Translations under genes and position numbers: made by a program
Notes under the pieces: generated by a model
The model's database searches: none
What the model saw: the letters and a program-made list of their open reading frames with translations, nothing else
Told to the model about the DNA's origin: nothing
In this document: piece by piece, positions 1-6,843 of the stretch
Position numbering within the stretch: position 1 is the first letter of the stretch
Layout: each line of letters opens with the position of its first letter
DNA from: Claveliimonas acetigenes
GTDB lineage: Bacteria; Bacillota; Clostridia; Lachnospirales; Lachnospiraceae
Assembly (NCBI RefSeq): GCF_025567385.1
Contig: NZ_JAOQJU010000009.1
Coordinates: forward strand, 44,024-108,023
Direction: 5' to 3'
Length of the DNA: 64,000 nt

Positions 1-1
1 T

Positions 2-289
2 TATTTGGAGAACGGCAATATTACAAATTCCGTGAATTATCCGAATTGTAATATGGGTAAGGTAGGAGATAACAAGAGAATCGTATTGCTTCATCACAAC
101 GTCCCTAATATGATTGGCCAGTTTACAAAAGTTTTGGCTAGAGATAATATGAATATTGCAGATTTAGTAAATAAAAGTAAGGGCGGATATGCTTACACAA
201 TGATAGATATTGATTCTGATGTTCCGGAGACTGTGGCTGAGGATTTGCGGGCAATTAAGGATGTATTGCGTGTGCGCGTGCTTAATTAG
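2..289 (+). CDS. serA: D-3-phosphoglycerate dehydrogenase, C-terminal ACT domain (partial, runs off the left edge)
   Basis: The frame is open from base 2, so only the last 95 codons of a longer gene are visible. They encode the end of the cofactor domain (NSVNYPNC) and a full ACT domain (IVLLHHNVPNMIGQFTKVL). This is the arrangement of the C-terminus of clostridial SerA, which commits 3-phosphoglycerate to serine synthesis. The ACT domain is the usual site of serine feedback. Serine is the substrate of the serine acetyltransferase at 16141, so the gene opens the same serine-to-cysteine route as the locus that follows. It ends with TAG just before an intrinsic terminator and is probably the last gene of its own transcript. 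Confidence 0.9.
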   Translation, partial: YLENGNITNSVNYPNCNMGKVGDNKRIVLLHHNVPNMIGQFTKVLARDNMNIADLVNKSKGGYAYTMIDIDSDVPETVAEDLRAIKDVLRVRVLN

Positions 290-421
290 GAAAAGATTAA
301 TATTTGCCTCAATGTCGCGGTACCTAGATACCTTATTGGTGATGGAGCAGAGAATCCGTTTGATATTCTTTCAACAGAGGAACTTAATTTTATTATTGAA
401 TATGTAAAAGCTCAAAAATAA
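290..421 (+). pseudogene. Unrecognised ORF fragment reading on after serA
   Basis: Directly after the serA stop, the same frame stays open for 43 codons to TAA at 419-421. It reads like protein (for example VAVPRYLIGDGAENPF and LNFIIEYVKAQK) but has no start codon or ribosome site of its own. I do not recognise the family. It is most likely the tail of a gene whose front was lost by deletion against serA, which fits the decay seen elsewhere in this locus. A chance open frame is possible. Confidence 0.3.
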
Positions 422-423
422 TG

Positions 424-466
424 CCATTCACTTGCGATAACAAATCAAAGAGTGAATGGTATTTTT
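424..466 (+). terminator. Intrinsic terminator after serA
   Basis: CCATTCACT (424-432) pairs with AGTGAATGG (451-459), followed by a T-rich tract. It separates serA from the regulator and the sulfur locus. Confidence 0.75.
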
Positions 467-718
467 ATGCCCATTTTTAAGGAGGTGAGGGAAATCTTGA
501 AACTTTTTGAGTGTGATGTAGGAAAGGAACGGTGATTCGATAGGTAGCATGAAAACACTTTGTAGAGAACTTGAAATGTTGCTATAAACAATAAGAGATT
601 ATTGTTAAAAGCTATAACCATCTAAAGGAAAAAAGAATTATGCAAAAGTTGTCTTTGATGGTATAGTATATAAAGCATATTAACATACTATACTGATAGG
701 AATAATGGGAGAACAAAG
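467..718. other. Intergenic region upstream of the LysR regulator
   Basis: No convincing gene is present. A strong Shine-Dalgarno (AAGGAGGTGAGG, near 480) is followed by a TTG codon and only a 12-codon frame, which suggests the 5' end of a lost gene. The 3' end carries one copy of the locus-wide ATTCCTAT-type motif (685-706). Confidence 0.35.
685..706 (-). promoter_or_regulatory. Putative operator, copy 1 of a shared ATTCCTAT...AGTAT motif
   Basis: Read on the minus strand this is ATTATTCCTATCAGTATAGT plus AT. It matches the site at 13350-13371 in 17 of 22 positions. It overlaps a possible -10 (TATACT, 689-694) and lies about 13 bases before the LysR start. Related copies occur at 1935, 13350 and 14717, always in front of sulfur or Fe-S genes. 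I infer binding by an Rrf2 (CymR-like) or LysR regulator; the binder is not shown. Confidence 0.4.
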
Positions 719-1630
719 ATGACATTAGTTCAGTTAAAATATGTGATTGCAGTAGCAGGGCAGAATTCATTGAATGATGCAGCAAAGGTACTTTTTATAT
801 CCCAACCAAGCCTTTCTTCGGCAATTCACTCATTGGAGAACGAGATAGGGTTCGATATATTTATACGGTCTAAAAATGGGATTACTCTGACAACTAAAGG
901 GGCAGAATTTATCGGATATGCAAAATCTGTAATGGAACAGTATGAGCTGTTGGACGCAAAATATATTTCACAGACAGAGGTAAAAAAGACATTCAGCGTA
1001 TCCATGCAGCACTACACATTTGCAGTAAATGCATTTGTGGAACTTGTGAAGCAGTATGGAATGGATGAGTATGAATTTGAGGTACATGAGACAAAAACCC
1101 ATGAAGTCATTGATAATGTCAAAAACCGCAAAAGCGAGATTGGCATCTTATATCTGAATGATTTTAATAGGAACGTATTAAATAAGTTGTTTGCGGAGTA
1201 TGAACTGCAGTTTCAGCCATTGCTGGAATGTGGTGTATATGTATATATGTGGAAAGGACATCCACTGGCCGAAAGGAAAGAAATAGCATTAGAGGAACTG
1301 GATGAGTACCCATGTCTTGGATTTGCACAAGGGGAACACAATTCTTTCTACTTTGCAGAAGAGGTTTTAAGTACCTATCAGTACAAAAGATTTATCCGTG
1401 CCAATGACAGGGCTACTTTGTTAAATCTTATGGTTGGGTTGAACGGATATACTTTATGTTCCGGTATTTTATGTGAAGATCTTAATGGAAAGGATTATTG
1501 TGCCGTAAAACTGAAATCAGATGAACGGATGACGATTGGATATATTTCAAGGAAAGATGCGCCGTTAAGTGCGATCGGACAGAAATATCTGGAGGAAATA
1601 GCAAAATACAAGGATAAATCTTTAGGTTAA
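719..1630 (+). CDS. LysR-family transcriptional regulator
   Basis: The 303-residue protein has the usual LysR layout. A winged helix-turn-helix fills residues 1-60 (LNDAAKVLFISQPSLSSAIHSLE and a T-rich wing), followed by a linker helix and a type 2 periplasmic-binding-like effector domain. The start is the ATG after GGGAGAAC. LysR proteins of the CysB/CmbR kind control cysteine and sulfur-source genes in response to O-acetylserine or sulfide. The family and neighbours agree with that role here, but no effector can be read from the sequence. It faces the same way as the sulfur locus and is the best candidate for its activator. Confidence 0.85.
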   Translation: MTLVQLKYVIAVAGQNSLNDAAKVLFISQPSLSSAIHSLENEIGFDIFIRSKNGITLTTKGAEFIGYAKSVMEQYELLDAKYISQTEVKKTFSVSMQHYTFAVNAFVELVKQYGMDEYEFEVHETKTHEVIDNVKNRKSEIGILYLNDFNRNVLNKLFAEYELQFQPLLECGVYVYMWKGHPLAERKEIALEELDEYPCLGFAQGEHNSFYFAEEVLSTYQYKRFIRANDRATLLNLMVGLNGYTLCSGILCEDLNGKDYCAVKLKSDERMTIGYISRKDAPLSAIGQKYLEEIAKYKDKSLG

Positions 1631-1645
1631 TCAGGAGGAAAAACT

Positions 1646-1955
1646 ATGGCAAGAGGAATTGAAACAAAATGCCTGCATTTGGAAGAAGAAGAGGGATGCA
1701 GCAGCAATTACGGTGATGATGGAGCTGTTTCATCCGGGGGATCATTTGATTGTGGATGCAGACCTTTATGGGGGAAGCATAAGACTTTTTCATAATGTAT
1801 CAGAAAAAAACGGGATTACAGATAGTACACTCAGGCTTTCGGTCGGCATTGAGGATGTAAAAGACCTGTTGGATGAGTTAGATAAAGTTTTTCGGGAAAT
1901 AGAAGGTGAATTACATACGGAAAGATTTAATATAGGTAATTCCTATCATATGTGA
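1646..1955 (+). pseudogene. Deletion-damaged cystathionine gamma-synthase / trans-sulfuration PLP enzyme
   Basis: An AGGAGG site leads to ATG at 1646 and 20-odd codons matching the front of MetB/MetC-family enzymes (MARGIETKCLHL). The frame then breaks. A second frame gives an internal block (AAITVMMELFHPGDHLIVDA, ending in FHNVSEKNGI) fused directly to the family's C-terminal block (STLRLSVGIEDVKDLLDEL). An intact enzyme is near 380 residues; about 110 remain and the PLP lysine region is absent. Both junctions sit at short repeats (GCAGCA; a Gly-Ile codon pair). This was probably an O-acetylhomoserine- or O-succinylhomoserine-using enzyme of the cysteine-methionine interchange. It cannot be functional. 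Confidence 0.85.
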
Positions 1956-1966
1956 AAGGAATAATC
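1935..1966. promoter_or_regulatory. Putative operator dyad upstream of the cysteine leader promoter
   Basis: AATTCCT and AGGAAT form an inverted repeat around CATATG in the stretch 1935-1966. It lies 25 bp upstream of the -35 box of the 1991 promoter and resembles the motif copies at 685, 13350 and 14717. Confidence 0.4.
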
Positions 1967-1990
1967 TATTGCTTTCAGCAGAAAAATCTG

Positions 1991-2019
1991 TTGACAAGAG
2001 AGAACTGTAAAAGTATAAT
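1991..2019 (+). promoter_or_regulatory. Sigma-A promoter of the cysteine leader and cysK
   Basis: TTGACA (1991-1996), a 17-base spacer, and TATAAT (2014-2019): a perfect match to the housekeeping consensus with optimal spacing. The transcript should begin near 2026 and carry about 290 bases of leader before cysK. Confidence 0.85.
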
Positions 2020-2084
2020 GTGAAACATAGAACAAAACCTACAAAACCTATTAGAAAAATAGGAATTAGAAAGGAGCAGATCAT

Positions 2085-2180
2085 ATGAAAGCAAGAGATA
2101 TAGTGATGAATAAAGTTAGAAAAGATATGTGTTGCTGTCAAACTGTATATATGAATATGGTTTGCTTTTCATATGCATGA
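2085..2180 (+). CDS. Cysteine-codon leader peptide (31 aa), probable attenuator peptide
   Basis: GAAAGGAGCAGATCAT gives a strong ribosome site 8 bases before ATG. The 31-codon frame contains three consecutive Cys codons (TGT TGC TGT, 2130-2138; residues 16-18) and a fourth Cys at residue 27. It stops at 2178-2180, 28 bases before a strong intrinsic terminator. A short peptide rich in one amino acid, placed between promoter and terminator ahead of that amino acid's biosynthetic gene, is the classic layout of translation-coupled attenuation. The peptide probably measures Cys-tRNA supply rather than acting as a protein. GCTGTCA within the Cys codons (2134-2140) is complementary to the terminator's 3' arm, and AACTGT (2141-2146) to its 5' arm. 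Confidence 0.7.
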   Translation: MKARDIVMNKVRKDMCCCQTVYMNMVCFSYA

Positions 2181-2208
2181 TTTATTTGGCTTACTAAATG
2201 CAAAGCCG

Positions 2209-2242
2209 ACAGTTGTCATAAGCATATGACAGCTGTTTTTTT
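2209..2242 (+). terminator. Attenuator terminator between the Cys leader peptide and cysK
   Basis: ACAGTTGTCATA (2209-2220) pairs with TATGACAGCTGT (2225-2236): 12 bp with one G-U pair and a 4-base loop, followed by seven Ts. It stands between the perfect promoter and cysK, so cysK transcription must pass it. Segments of the leader peptide gene are complementary to both arms. Confidence 0.85.
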
Positions 2243-2314
2243 ATGAAATTGATTAAAAAAGATGACAGCAGAGCTGCCAAACAAAAAATATTAAACTATA
2301 TGGAGGTTATCATT

Positions 2315-3253
2315 ATGAGTCAAATCAAAGAAAGTGCACTGGAGTTAATCGGAGGAACCCCGATTCTGAAACTGAATAGGTATGCAAAGAAAGCGGGCAT
2401 AACAGATTCCACCATTCTTGCAAAACTGGAGTATCTTAATCTGGCAGGTTCAGTAAAAGACCGTATTGCATTAGCAATGATTGAGGATGCGGAAAAGAAA
2501 GGTCTGTTGAAAGAAGGAGCAACTATTATTGAACCTACCAGCGGAAATACCGGAATCGGTCTTGCTGCTGTCGCAGCGGCAAAGGGATACCGGGCAATCC
2601 TTACCCTGCCGGATACCATGAGCGTTGAGAGGAGAAATCTTTTAAAGGCATACGGCGCAGAGCTAGTGCTCACAGAAGGAGCCAAGGGAATGAAGGGGGC
2701 TATTGCAAAAGCAGAAGATCTTTCTAAAGAAATTGATGGAGCAGTCATTTTAGGACAGTTTGTGAATCCGGCGAACCCTGCAGTGCATAAGGCTACAACA
2801 GGACCGGAGATTTGGGAACAGACAGAGGGAAAGGTTGACATTTTTGTTGCTGGTGTAGGAACAGGCGGAACCATCACGGGTGTTGGAGAATATTTAAAAG
2901 AAAAGAATCCGGATGTAAAAATCGTAGCAGTTGAGCCGGCGGGAAGCCCTGTTTTGTCAAAGGGAACTCCGGGGGCGCATAAGATTCAGGGAATTGGTGC
3001 AGGGTTTGTCCCGGAAGTTCTTAATACGGAAATATATGACGAAATTATTGCGATTGAGAATGAGGATGCATTTGCAGAAGGAAAGGCATTTGCAGTAAGT
3101 GAAGGAATCCTTGTGGGAATATCTTCCGGTGCTGCGCTTAAGGCAGCAGCGATTCTTGCGAACAGACCGGAAAATAAAGGAAAGACGATTGTAGCATTAC
3201 TTCCTGACTCTGGCGACAGATATTTGTCTACTCCATTGTTCAATAATAATTAA
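2315..3253 (+). CDS. cysK: Cysteine synthase A (O-acetylserine sulfhydrylase)
   Basis: This 312-residue PLP enzyme condenses O-acetylserine with sulfide to cysteine in the cytoplasm. It shows the PLP-lysine motif SVKDRIA (Lys48), the acetylserine-binding loop TSGNTGIGLA, the phosphate-binding GTGGTITG and the C-terminal SSGAAL and LPDSGDRYLST. The start is ATG 2315 after TATGGAGGTTATC. An upstream in-frame ATG at 2243 lies within the terminator tail and has no ribosome site. It is the first gene after the Cys attenuator, and a paralog (5828) sits inside the nif-like operon. Together with cysE (16141) it completes the serine-to-cysteine route. Confidence 0.95.
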   Translation: MSQIKESALELIGGTPILKLNRYAKKAGITDSTILAKLEYLNLAGSVKDRIALAMIEDAEKKGLLKEGATIIEPTSGNTGIGLAAVAAAKGYRAILTLPDTMSVERRNLLKAYGAELVLTEGAKGMKGAIAKAEDLSKEIDGAVILGQFVNPANPAVHKATTGPEIWEQTEGKVDIFVAGVGTGGTITGVGEYLKEKNPDVKIVAVEPAGSPVLSKGTPGAHKIQGIGAGFVPEVLNTEIYDEIIAIENEDAFAEGKAFAVSEGILVGISSGAALKAAAILANRPENKGKTIVALLPDSGDRYLSTPLFNNN

Positions 3254-3289
3254 ACAGACAGATTTTGTCCGGAGTGGAGGCGGATGTGA

Positions 3290-3448
3290 ATGAAAGAAAC
3301 AGAAAGTAAGCAGGTTTTGGATAGTTCGCATTTAGGTACTCTTGAAGAACTGTTAAGTGATATGAAATATGGAAGTATCACACTTGTTATTCAGGATGGT
3401 AAAATTGTCCAAATAGATAAGACTGAAAAATACAGAATAAAAAACTGA
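3290..3448 (+). CDS. DUF2292 / YezD-like small protein
   Basis: The ATG at 3290 opens a 52-codon frame, 36 bases after cysK, with GGAGGCGG upstream. The core (YGSITLVIQDGKIVQIDKTEK) is the signature of DUF2292, a family of roughly 50-60 residue proteins that includes Bacillus subtilis YezD and recurs beside sulfur-assimilation genes. Its biochemical role is unknown. It ends just before a strong terminator, so cysK and this gene form a two-gene transcript under the Cys attenuator. Confidence 0.8.
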   Translation: MKETESKQVLDSSHLGTLEELLSDMKYGSITLVIQDGKIVQIDKTEKYRIKN

Positions 3449-3452
3449 CTGG

Positions 3453-3500
3453 AAAACCAGAGGTTTTGTTAAAAAAGATTAACAGACCTCTGGTTTTTTC
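3453..3500 (+). terminator. Intrinsic terminator after the DUF2292 gene
   Basis: AACCAGAGGT (3455-3464) pairs with ACCTCTGGTT (3486-3495), then a T tract. It closes the cysK transcript before the tRNA-like element. Confidence 0.85.
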
Positions 3501-3505
3501 TTTAT

Positions 3506-3675
3506 GAATCGTTATAGTTCCCAAATCAGGATGCTGTAGCCGTTGGAATGGCATAGGTTTGCAAAACTGAAGTTGGCGGTTCGAATCCGCCCAGTGTCAT
3601 TCAGTAACGATTCGGATTCAGAGTAAACCATGACATACTATATTTTGCATAATATTTTCTGTTCTGAATCGTTAC
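3506..3675 (+). promoter_or_regulatory. Structured leader of the nif-like operon with mutually exclusive helices around a tRNA-like fold
   Basis: GAATCGTTA (3506-3514) is perfectly complementary to TAACGATTC (3605-3613), so a 9-bp stem can enclose the tRNA-like cloverleaf. The same strand, GTAACGATTC (3604-3613), is also perfectly complementary over 10 bp to GAATCGTTAC (3666-3675), 25 bases before the nifB-like start. Both helices cannot form at once. I infer an RNA switch or processing signal. No T tract follows the second helix, so it would act on translation or stability rather than as a simple terminator. Confidence 0.5.
3530..3599 (+). tRNA. tRNA-Cys(GCA)-like cloverleaf, degenerate
   Basis: All parts of a cloverleaf are present. 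The acceptor is GATGCTG/CAGTGTC with two G-U pairs, followed by T8-A9 and the D arm GCC...GGC. The anticodon loop TTGCAAA carries anticodon GCA, the variable loop has four bases, and the T arm GGCGG TTCGAAT CCGCC is perfect. Oddities are an A-G mismatch and a G-U pair in the anticodon stem, A at the discriminator position where bacterial tRNA-Cys has U73, and no encoded CCA. It may be a minor tRNA-Cys, a decoy or sensor RNA, or a decaying copy. Its place between cysK and the nif-like operon, with a Cys anticodon, argues against chance. Confidence 0.6.
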
Positions 3676-3700
3676 ATATTATAGTGAAAGAAGGTGTAGT

Positions 3701-4573
3701 ATGAGCAATACATATCAGGACTTACAAAACTCCCATCCGTGTTTTGGCGGTCATAAAAATAATGTGGGACGGATTCATCTTCCGGTTAGTCCGGGATGTA
3801 ACATTGCCTGTCGTTTTTGTGACAGGGTGATTAATGATGTGGAAGAACGGCCGGGAGTGACCTCAAAAGTGATAACGCCTGATGAAAGCCTGGAAGTTCT
3901 GGAAAAAGCTTTGTCCATCTGTCCGGAAATCACAGTTGCTGGCATTGCAGGACCGGGAGATACACTTGCTACGGATTATGCCTTGCAGACTTTCCGAAAA
4001 GTGAAAGAAAAATTTCCGAAGCTCATCAAATGTATGAGCACAAATGGGCTGCTACTGTATGAAAAAGCGGATGAAGTGATTGATATAGGAATTGATTCCC
4101 TGACGGTTACAGTGAATGCAGTAAAACCTGAGATCCTCGAAAAGCTGAATAAATACATTATTTATCATGGTAGAAAATATGAAGGCATAGAAGGGGCAGA
4201 AATTCTCATAGAAAATCAGCTAAAAGGTATTAAAAAAGTTGCGGCTTCCGGTATCACAATAAAGATAAATACAGTACTTGTTCCAGAGATTAATGGTGGG
4301 CATATAGAAGAAATTGCAAAAACTGTAAAAGAGGCAGGTGCAAGCATTTATAATATCATTCCCCTGATTCCACAGTATGAACTGGCTGATAGGAAAGCTC
4401 CTAATTGCTTACAGATTGATGAGGCAAGAACAAAAGCATCTAAGTATATAGATGTATTCAGGCATTGCCAGCACTGCAGAGCCGATGCGGTGGGTGTTCC
4501 GGGAAAATCGGAGTATGGTGATCGGATTTACCAGAGAAGATTAAATGTAAAGGAAACATTTTCGCATGGATAA
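3701..4573 (+). CDS. nifB: NifB-like radical SAM cofactor-core synthase
   Basis: This 290-residue radical SAM protein corresponds to stand-alone NifB without its NifX tail. Visible motifs are HPCF at 12-15, GRIHLPVSPGC at 23-33, the cluster ligands CX3CX2C at 33-40, ERPGVTS, and the C-terminal CQHCRADAVG that in NifB holds the K clusters. NifB fuses two 4Fe-4S units with a carbide into the 8Fe core (NifB-co) used by nitrogenases and by methylthio-alkane reductase. Its presence implies that at least one D/K pair here carries that type of cofactor. The ATG follows GAAAGAAGGTG. The 3' end overlaps the nifX-like gene by 8 bases. Confidence 0.9.
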   Translation: MSNTYQDLQNSHPCFGGHKNNVGRIHLPVSPGCNIACRFCDRVINDVEERPGVTSKVITPDESLEVLEKALSICPEITVAGIAGPGDTLATDYALQTFRKVKEKFPKLIKCMSTNGLLLYEKADEVIDIGIDSLTVTVNAVKPEILEKLNKYIIYHGRKYEGIEGAEILIENQLKGIKKVAASGITIKINTVLVPEINGGHIEEIAKTVKEAGASIYNIIPLIPQYELADRKAPNCLQIDEARTKASKYIDVFRHCQHCRADAVGVPGKSEYGDRIYQRRLNVKETFSHG

Positions 4574-4946
4574 ATCAGTAAAGGAACAACCAAAGGCGGA
4601 GGTATACAAAGTGGCTACTGCATCCAGTGATGGAATTGTCATAAACCAGCACTTTGGCAGGGCAGATATCTTCTATATATATGAAATAACAGAGACAGGT
4701 AAGCACAGATTACTGGAAACAAGAACCGTTACGCCGGTATGTAATGGGGGAAATCACAGTGATAAGGAGCTTCGTGAAAATATCAATAAATTTAAGGACT
4801 GCAAATATATATTGGTCAGCAGGATAGGAATGTGGGCTGCAAATGCTATGGAACAGTCAGGCATTGTACCAATGGAATTGCCGGGTATGATTGAGGAATC
4901 TATTGGTAAGTTAATCACATATGAACAAATACAACATTTATTTTGA
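4566..4946 (+). CDS. NifX/NafY-family cofactor-binding protein
   Basis: This 126-residue single-domain member of the dinitrogenase iron-molybdenum cofactor family begins YKVATASSDGIVINQHFGRA, the typical first strand and His-bearing loop, and ends in the family's helix-strand pair. It overlaps the nifB-like gene. In many organisms the same domain is fused to the NifB C-terminus, so here the fusion is split into two coupled genes. The probable role is to carry or store NifB-co between the NifB-like enzyme and the D/K scaffold. Confidence 0.85.
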   Translation: MDKSVKEQPKAEVYKVATASSDGIVINQHFGRADIFYIYEITETGKHRLLETRTVTPVCNGGNHSDKELRENINKFKDCKYILVSRIGMWAANAMEQSGIVPMELPGMIEESIGKLITYEQIQHLF

Positions 4947-4961
4947 AAGGAAAGAAGAACA

Positions 4962-5810
4962 ATGGCGGAATTAAGACAAATTGCAATCTATGGGAAGGGT
5001 GGTATTGGAAAATCGACCACAACACAGAACCTGACAGCTGGTCTGGTGGAACATGGAAAAAAGGTAATGGTGGTAGGCTGTGATCCAAAGGCAGATTCTA
5101 CAAGACTTCTCCTTGGCGGTCTGGCGCAGAAGACAGTTTTGGATACGATTAGGGATGAGGGCGAGGATATCGAGCTTGACAGGATTATGAGAGAGGGATA
5201 TGGCGGAACAAGATGTGTGGAATCCGGCGGGCCGGAACCGGGCGTAGGCTGTGCAGGGCGAGGTATTATTACGTCCATCAATATGCTTGAAAATTTGGGC
5301 GCTTACACGGAGGATTTGGATTATGTATTTTATGACGTGTTAGGTGATGTGGTCTGCGGAGGCTTTGCAATGCCGATCAGAGAGGGAAAAGCAAAGGAAA
5401 TCTATATTGTTGCCAGCGGTGAGATGATGGCATTGTATGCAGCCAATAATATTGCAAAGGGAATTAAGCGGTATGCAAGGACAGGAGGCGTAAGACTTGG
5501 CGGCATTATCTGCAACAGCAGGAATGTGGACAGGGAGTTGGATCTTCTGCGTGCATTTGCTAAAGAACTTGGTACACAGCTTCTTTATTTTGTTCCCCGA
5601 GACAATATTGTACAGAGAGCAGAAATCAACAAAAAAACAGTGATTGAATATAAGCCGGATTCTAATCAGGCGCAGGAATACCGCAATCTTGCAGGGGCGG
5701 TGATTAACAATACAAAGTTTGATATCCCCACACCGATGACACAGGAGAGGTTGGAAGAAATCCTTCTTGAGTTTGGTTTGATGGACTCAGCGGATGATTA
5801 TCACATTTAA
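4962..5810 (+). CDS. nifH: NifH-type nitrogenase-like reductase (Fe protein)
   Basis: The 282-residue protein is strongly conserved with true NifH. The P-loop GKGGIGKS is at 11-18 and switch I DPKAD at 41-45. The 4Fe-4S ligands Cys97 (GVGCAGRG) and Cys132 (DVVCGGFAMPIR) fall at the exact Azotobacter positions, and Arg100, the ADP-ribosylation site, is kept. It would form a homodimer that passes electrons to D/K partners with ATP hydrolysis. It is the only H subunit in the window and probably serves both D/K pairs. The ATG follows GAAAGGAAAGAAGAAC, 15 bases after the nifX-like stop. Confidence 0.93.
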   Translation: MAELRQIAIYGKGGIGKSTTTQNLTAGLVEHGKKVMVVGCDPKADSTRLLLGGLAQKTVLDTIRDEGEDIELDRIMREGYGGTRCVESGGPEPGVGCAGRGIITSINMLENLGAYTEDLDYVFYDVLGDVVCGGFAMPIREGKAKEIYIVASGEMMALYAANNIAKGIKRYARTGGVRLGGIICNSRNVDRELDLLRAFAKELGTQLLYFVPRDNIVQRAEINKKTVIEYKPDSNQAQEYRNLAGAVINNTKFDIPTPMTQERLEEILLEFGLMDSADDYHI

Positions 5811-5827
5811 GATGGAGGTCAGTAAAT

Positions 5828-6826
5828 ATGGCAAAGATTTATGAATCGATTACGGAACTTGTTGGAAGAACGCCACTTCTTGAAATCAAGAATTATGAGA
5901 AAAAGCATGGATTGCAGGCAAAGATATTGGTAAAACTGGAGTATTACAATCCAAATCAGAGTGTAAAGGACAGAATTGCCTTAGCGATGATAGAGAATGC
6001 AGAAAAGAAAGGCTTATTAAAGCCGGGGTATACGATTGTGGAAACTACGAGTGGAAATACAGGAATTGGGTTAGCGGCGATTGCAGCGACAAAAGGCTAT
6101 AGGTTCCGTGTCTATATTCAGGATCAGGTCAGTCAGGAGAGGTATCAGGTTATTCATGCTTTTGGAGGGGAGACAATCAAACTTTCCGAGGAACCGGCAA
6201 TTGCCAAAGTATTGGAAGAAACAGGTGGGGATTTTGTAGCTGCAATTAAAGCCTTGCGGGAGGAAGTCCTGTCTAAGGAAAAGGATATCTTCTTTGTGGA
6301 TCAGGTTTCAAATCCTGCTAATCCTGCCATTCATGAAGCAACTACAGGACCGGAAATCTGGGAAGACACGGAAGGAAAAGTGGATATTTTTGTGGCAAAT
6401 GTCGGAACGGGAGGAACAGTGTCCGGTACCGGCAGGTATTTAAAGTCAAAGAATCCTGGTATACAGATCATAGCTATTCAGCCGGGAGAAAATTCTCTGC
6501 CGAGTGAAGAAAATCCTGAACCGGAAGAAATCACAGGTGTGCATCCGTTTGAGGGGATTCCGGTGGAGAGAGTTCCGCAAACTATGGATTTACAAATCTA
6601 TGATGAAAAATTTGAAGTGGAGACGATTGAAGCATACAGGGCTGCCAGAGAAGTGGCAAAAACAGATGGAATTTTGATAGGTACATCTTCCGGAGCCGCT
6701 ATTCATGCAGCGACACAGCTTGCAAAGAGACCGGAAAATGAAGGCAAAACAATTGTGGCGGTGCTGCCGGATACAGGGCTTCGCTATCTGTCCACCAATT
6801 TGTTTAATGAAGAATTTTTAGTCTAG
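5828..6826 (+). CDS. Cysteine synthase-family PLP enzyme embedded between nifH and nifD1
   Basis: This 332-residue paralog of the cysK at 2315 keeps the PLP lysine (SVKDRIA, Lys47), TSGNTGIGLA, VGTGGTVSGTG and LPDTGLRYLST. It has extra residues before the FVDQVSNPANPAIH segment and after IIAIQPGENS, the region that shapes the substrate pocket. Its position inside the operon, 17 bases after nifH and 17 before nifD1, suggests that it consumes the sulfur product of the reductase, either sulfide with O-acetylserine or another thiol. Cysteine or S-alkylcysteine synthase activity is possible; the product cannot be read from sequence. Confidence 0.85.
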   Translation: MAKIYESITELVGRTPLLEIKNYEKKHGLQAKILVKLEYYNPNQSVKDRIALAMIENAEKKGLLKPGYTIVETTSGNTGIGLAAIAATKGYRFRVYIQDQVSQERYQVIHAFGGETIKLSEEPAIAKVLEETGGDFVAAIKALREEVLSKEKDIFFVDQVSNPANPAIHEATTGPEIWEDTEGKVDIFVANVGTGGTVSGTGRYLKSKNPGIQIIAIQPGENSLPSEENPEPEEITGVHPFEGIPVERVPQTMDLQIYDEKFEVETIEAYRAAREVAKTDGILIGTSSGAAIHAATQLAKRPENEGKTIVAVLPDTGLRYLSTNLFNEEFLV

Positions 6827-6843
6827 AAGAATGGAGGTAAACT

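Noticed and set aside
2243..2314. Upstream ATG for cysK giving a 336-residue protein
   Set aside because: It lies at the T tract of the terminator, has no ribosome site, and the added residues do not belong to CysK.
1956..2314. A T-box riboswitch before cysK
   Set aside because: I see no T-box AGGGUGGNACCGCG-like core or specifier-loop structure; the Cys leader peptide explains the leader better.
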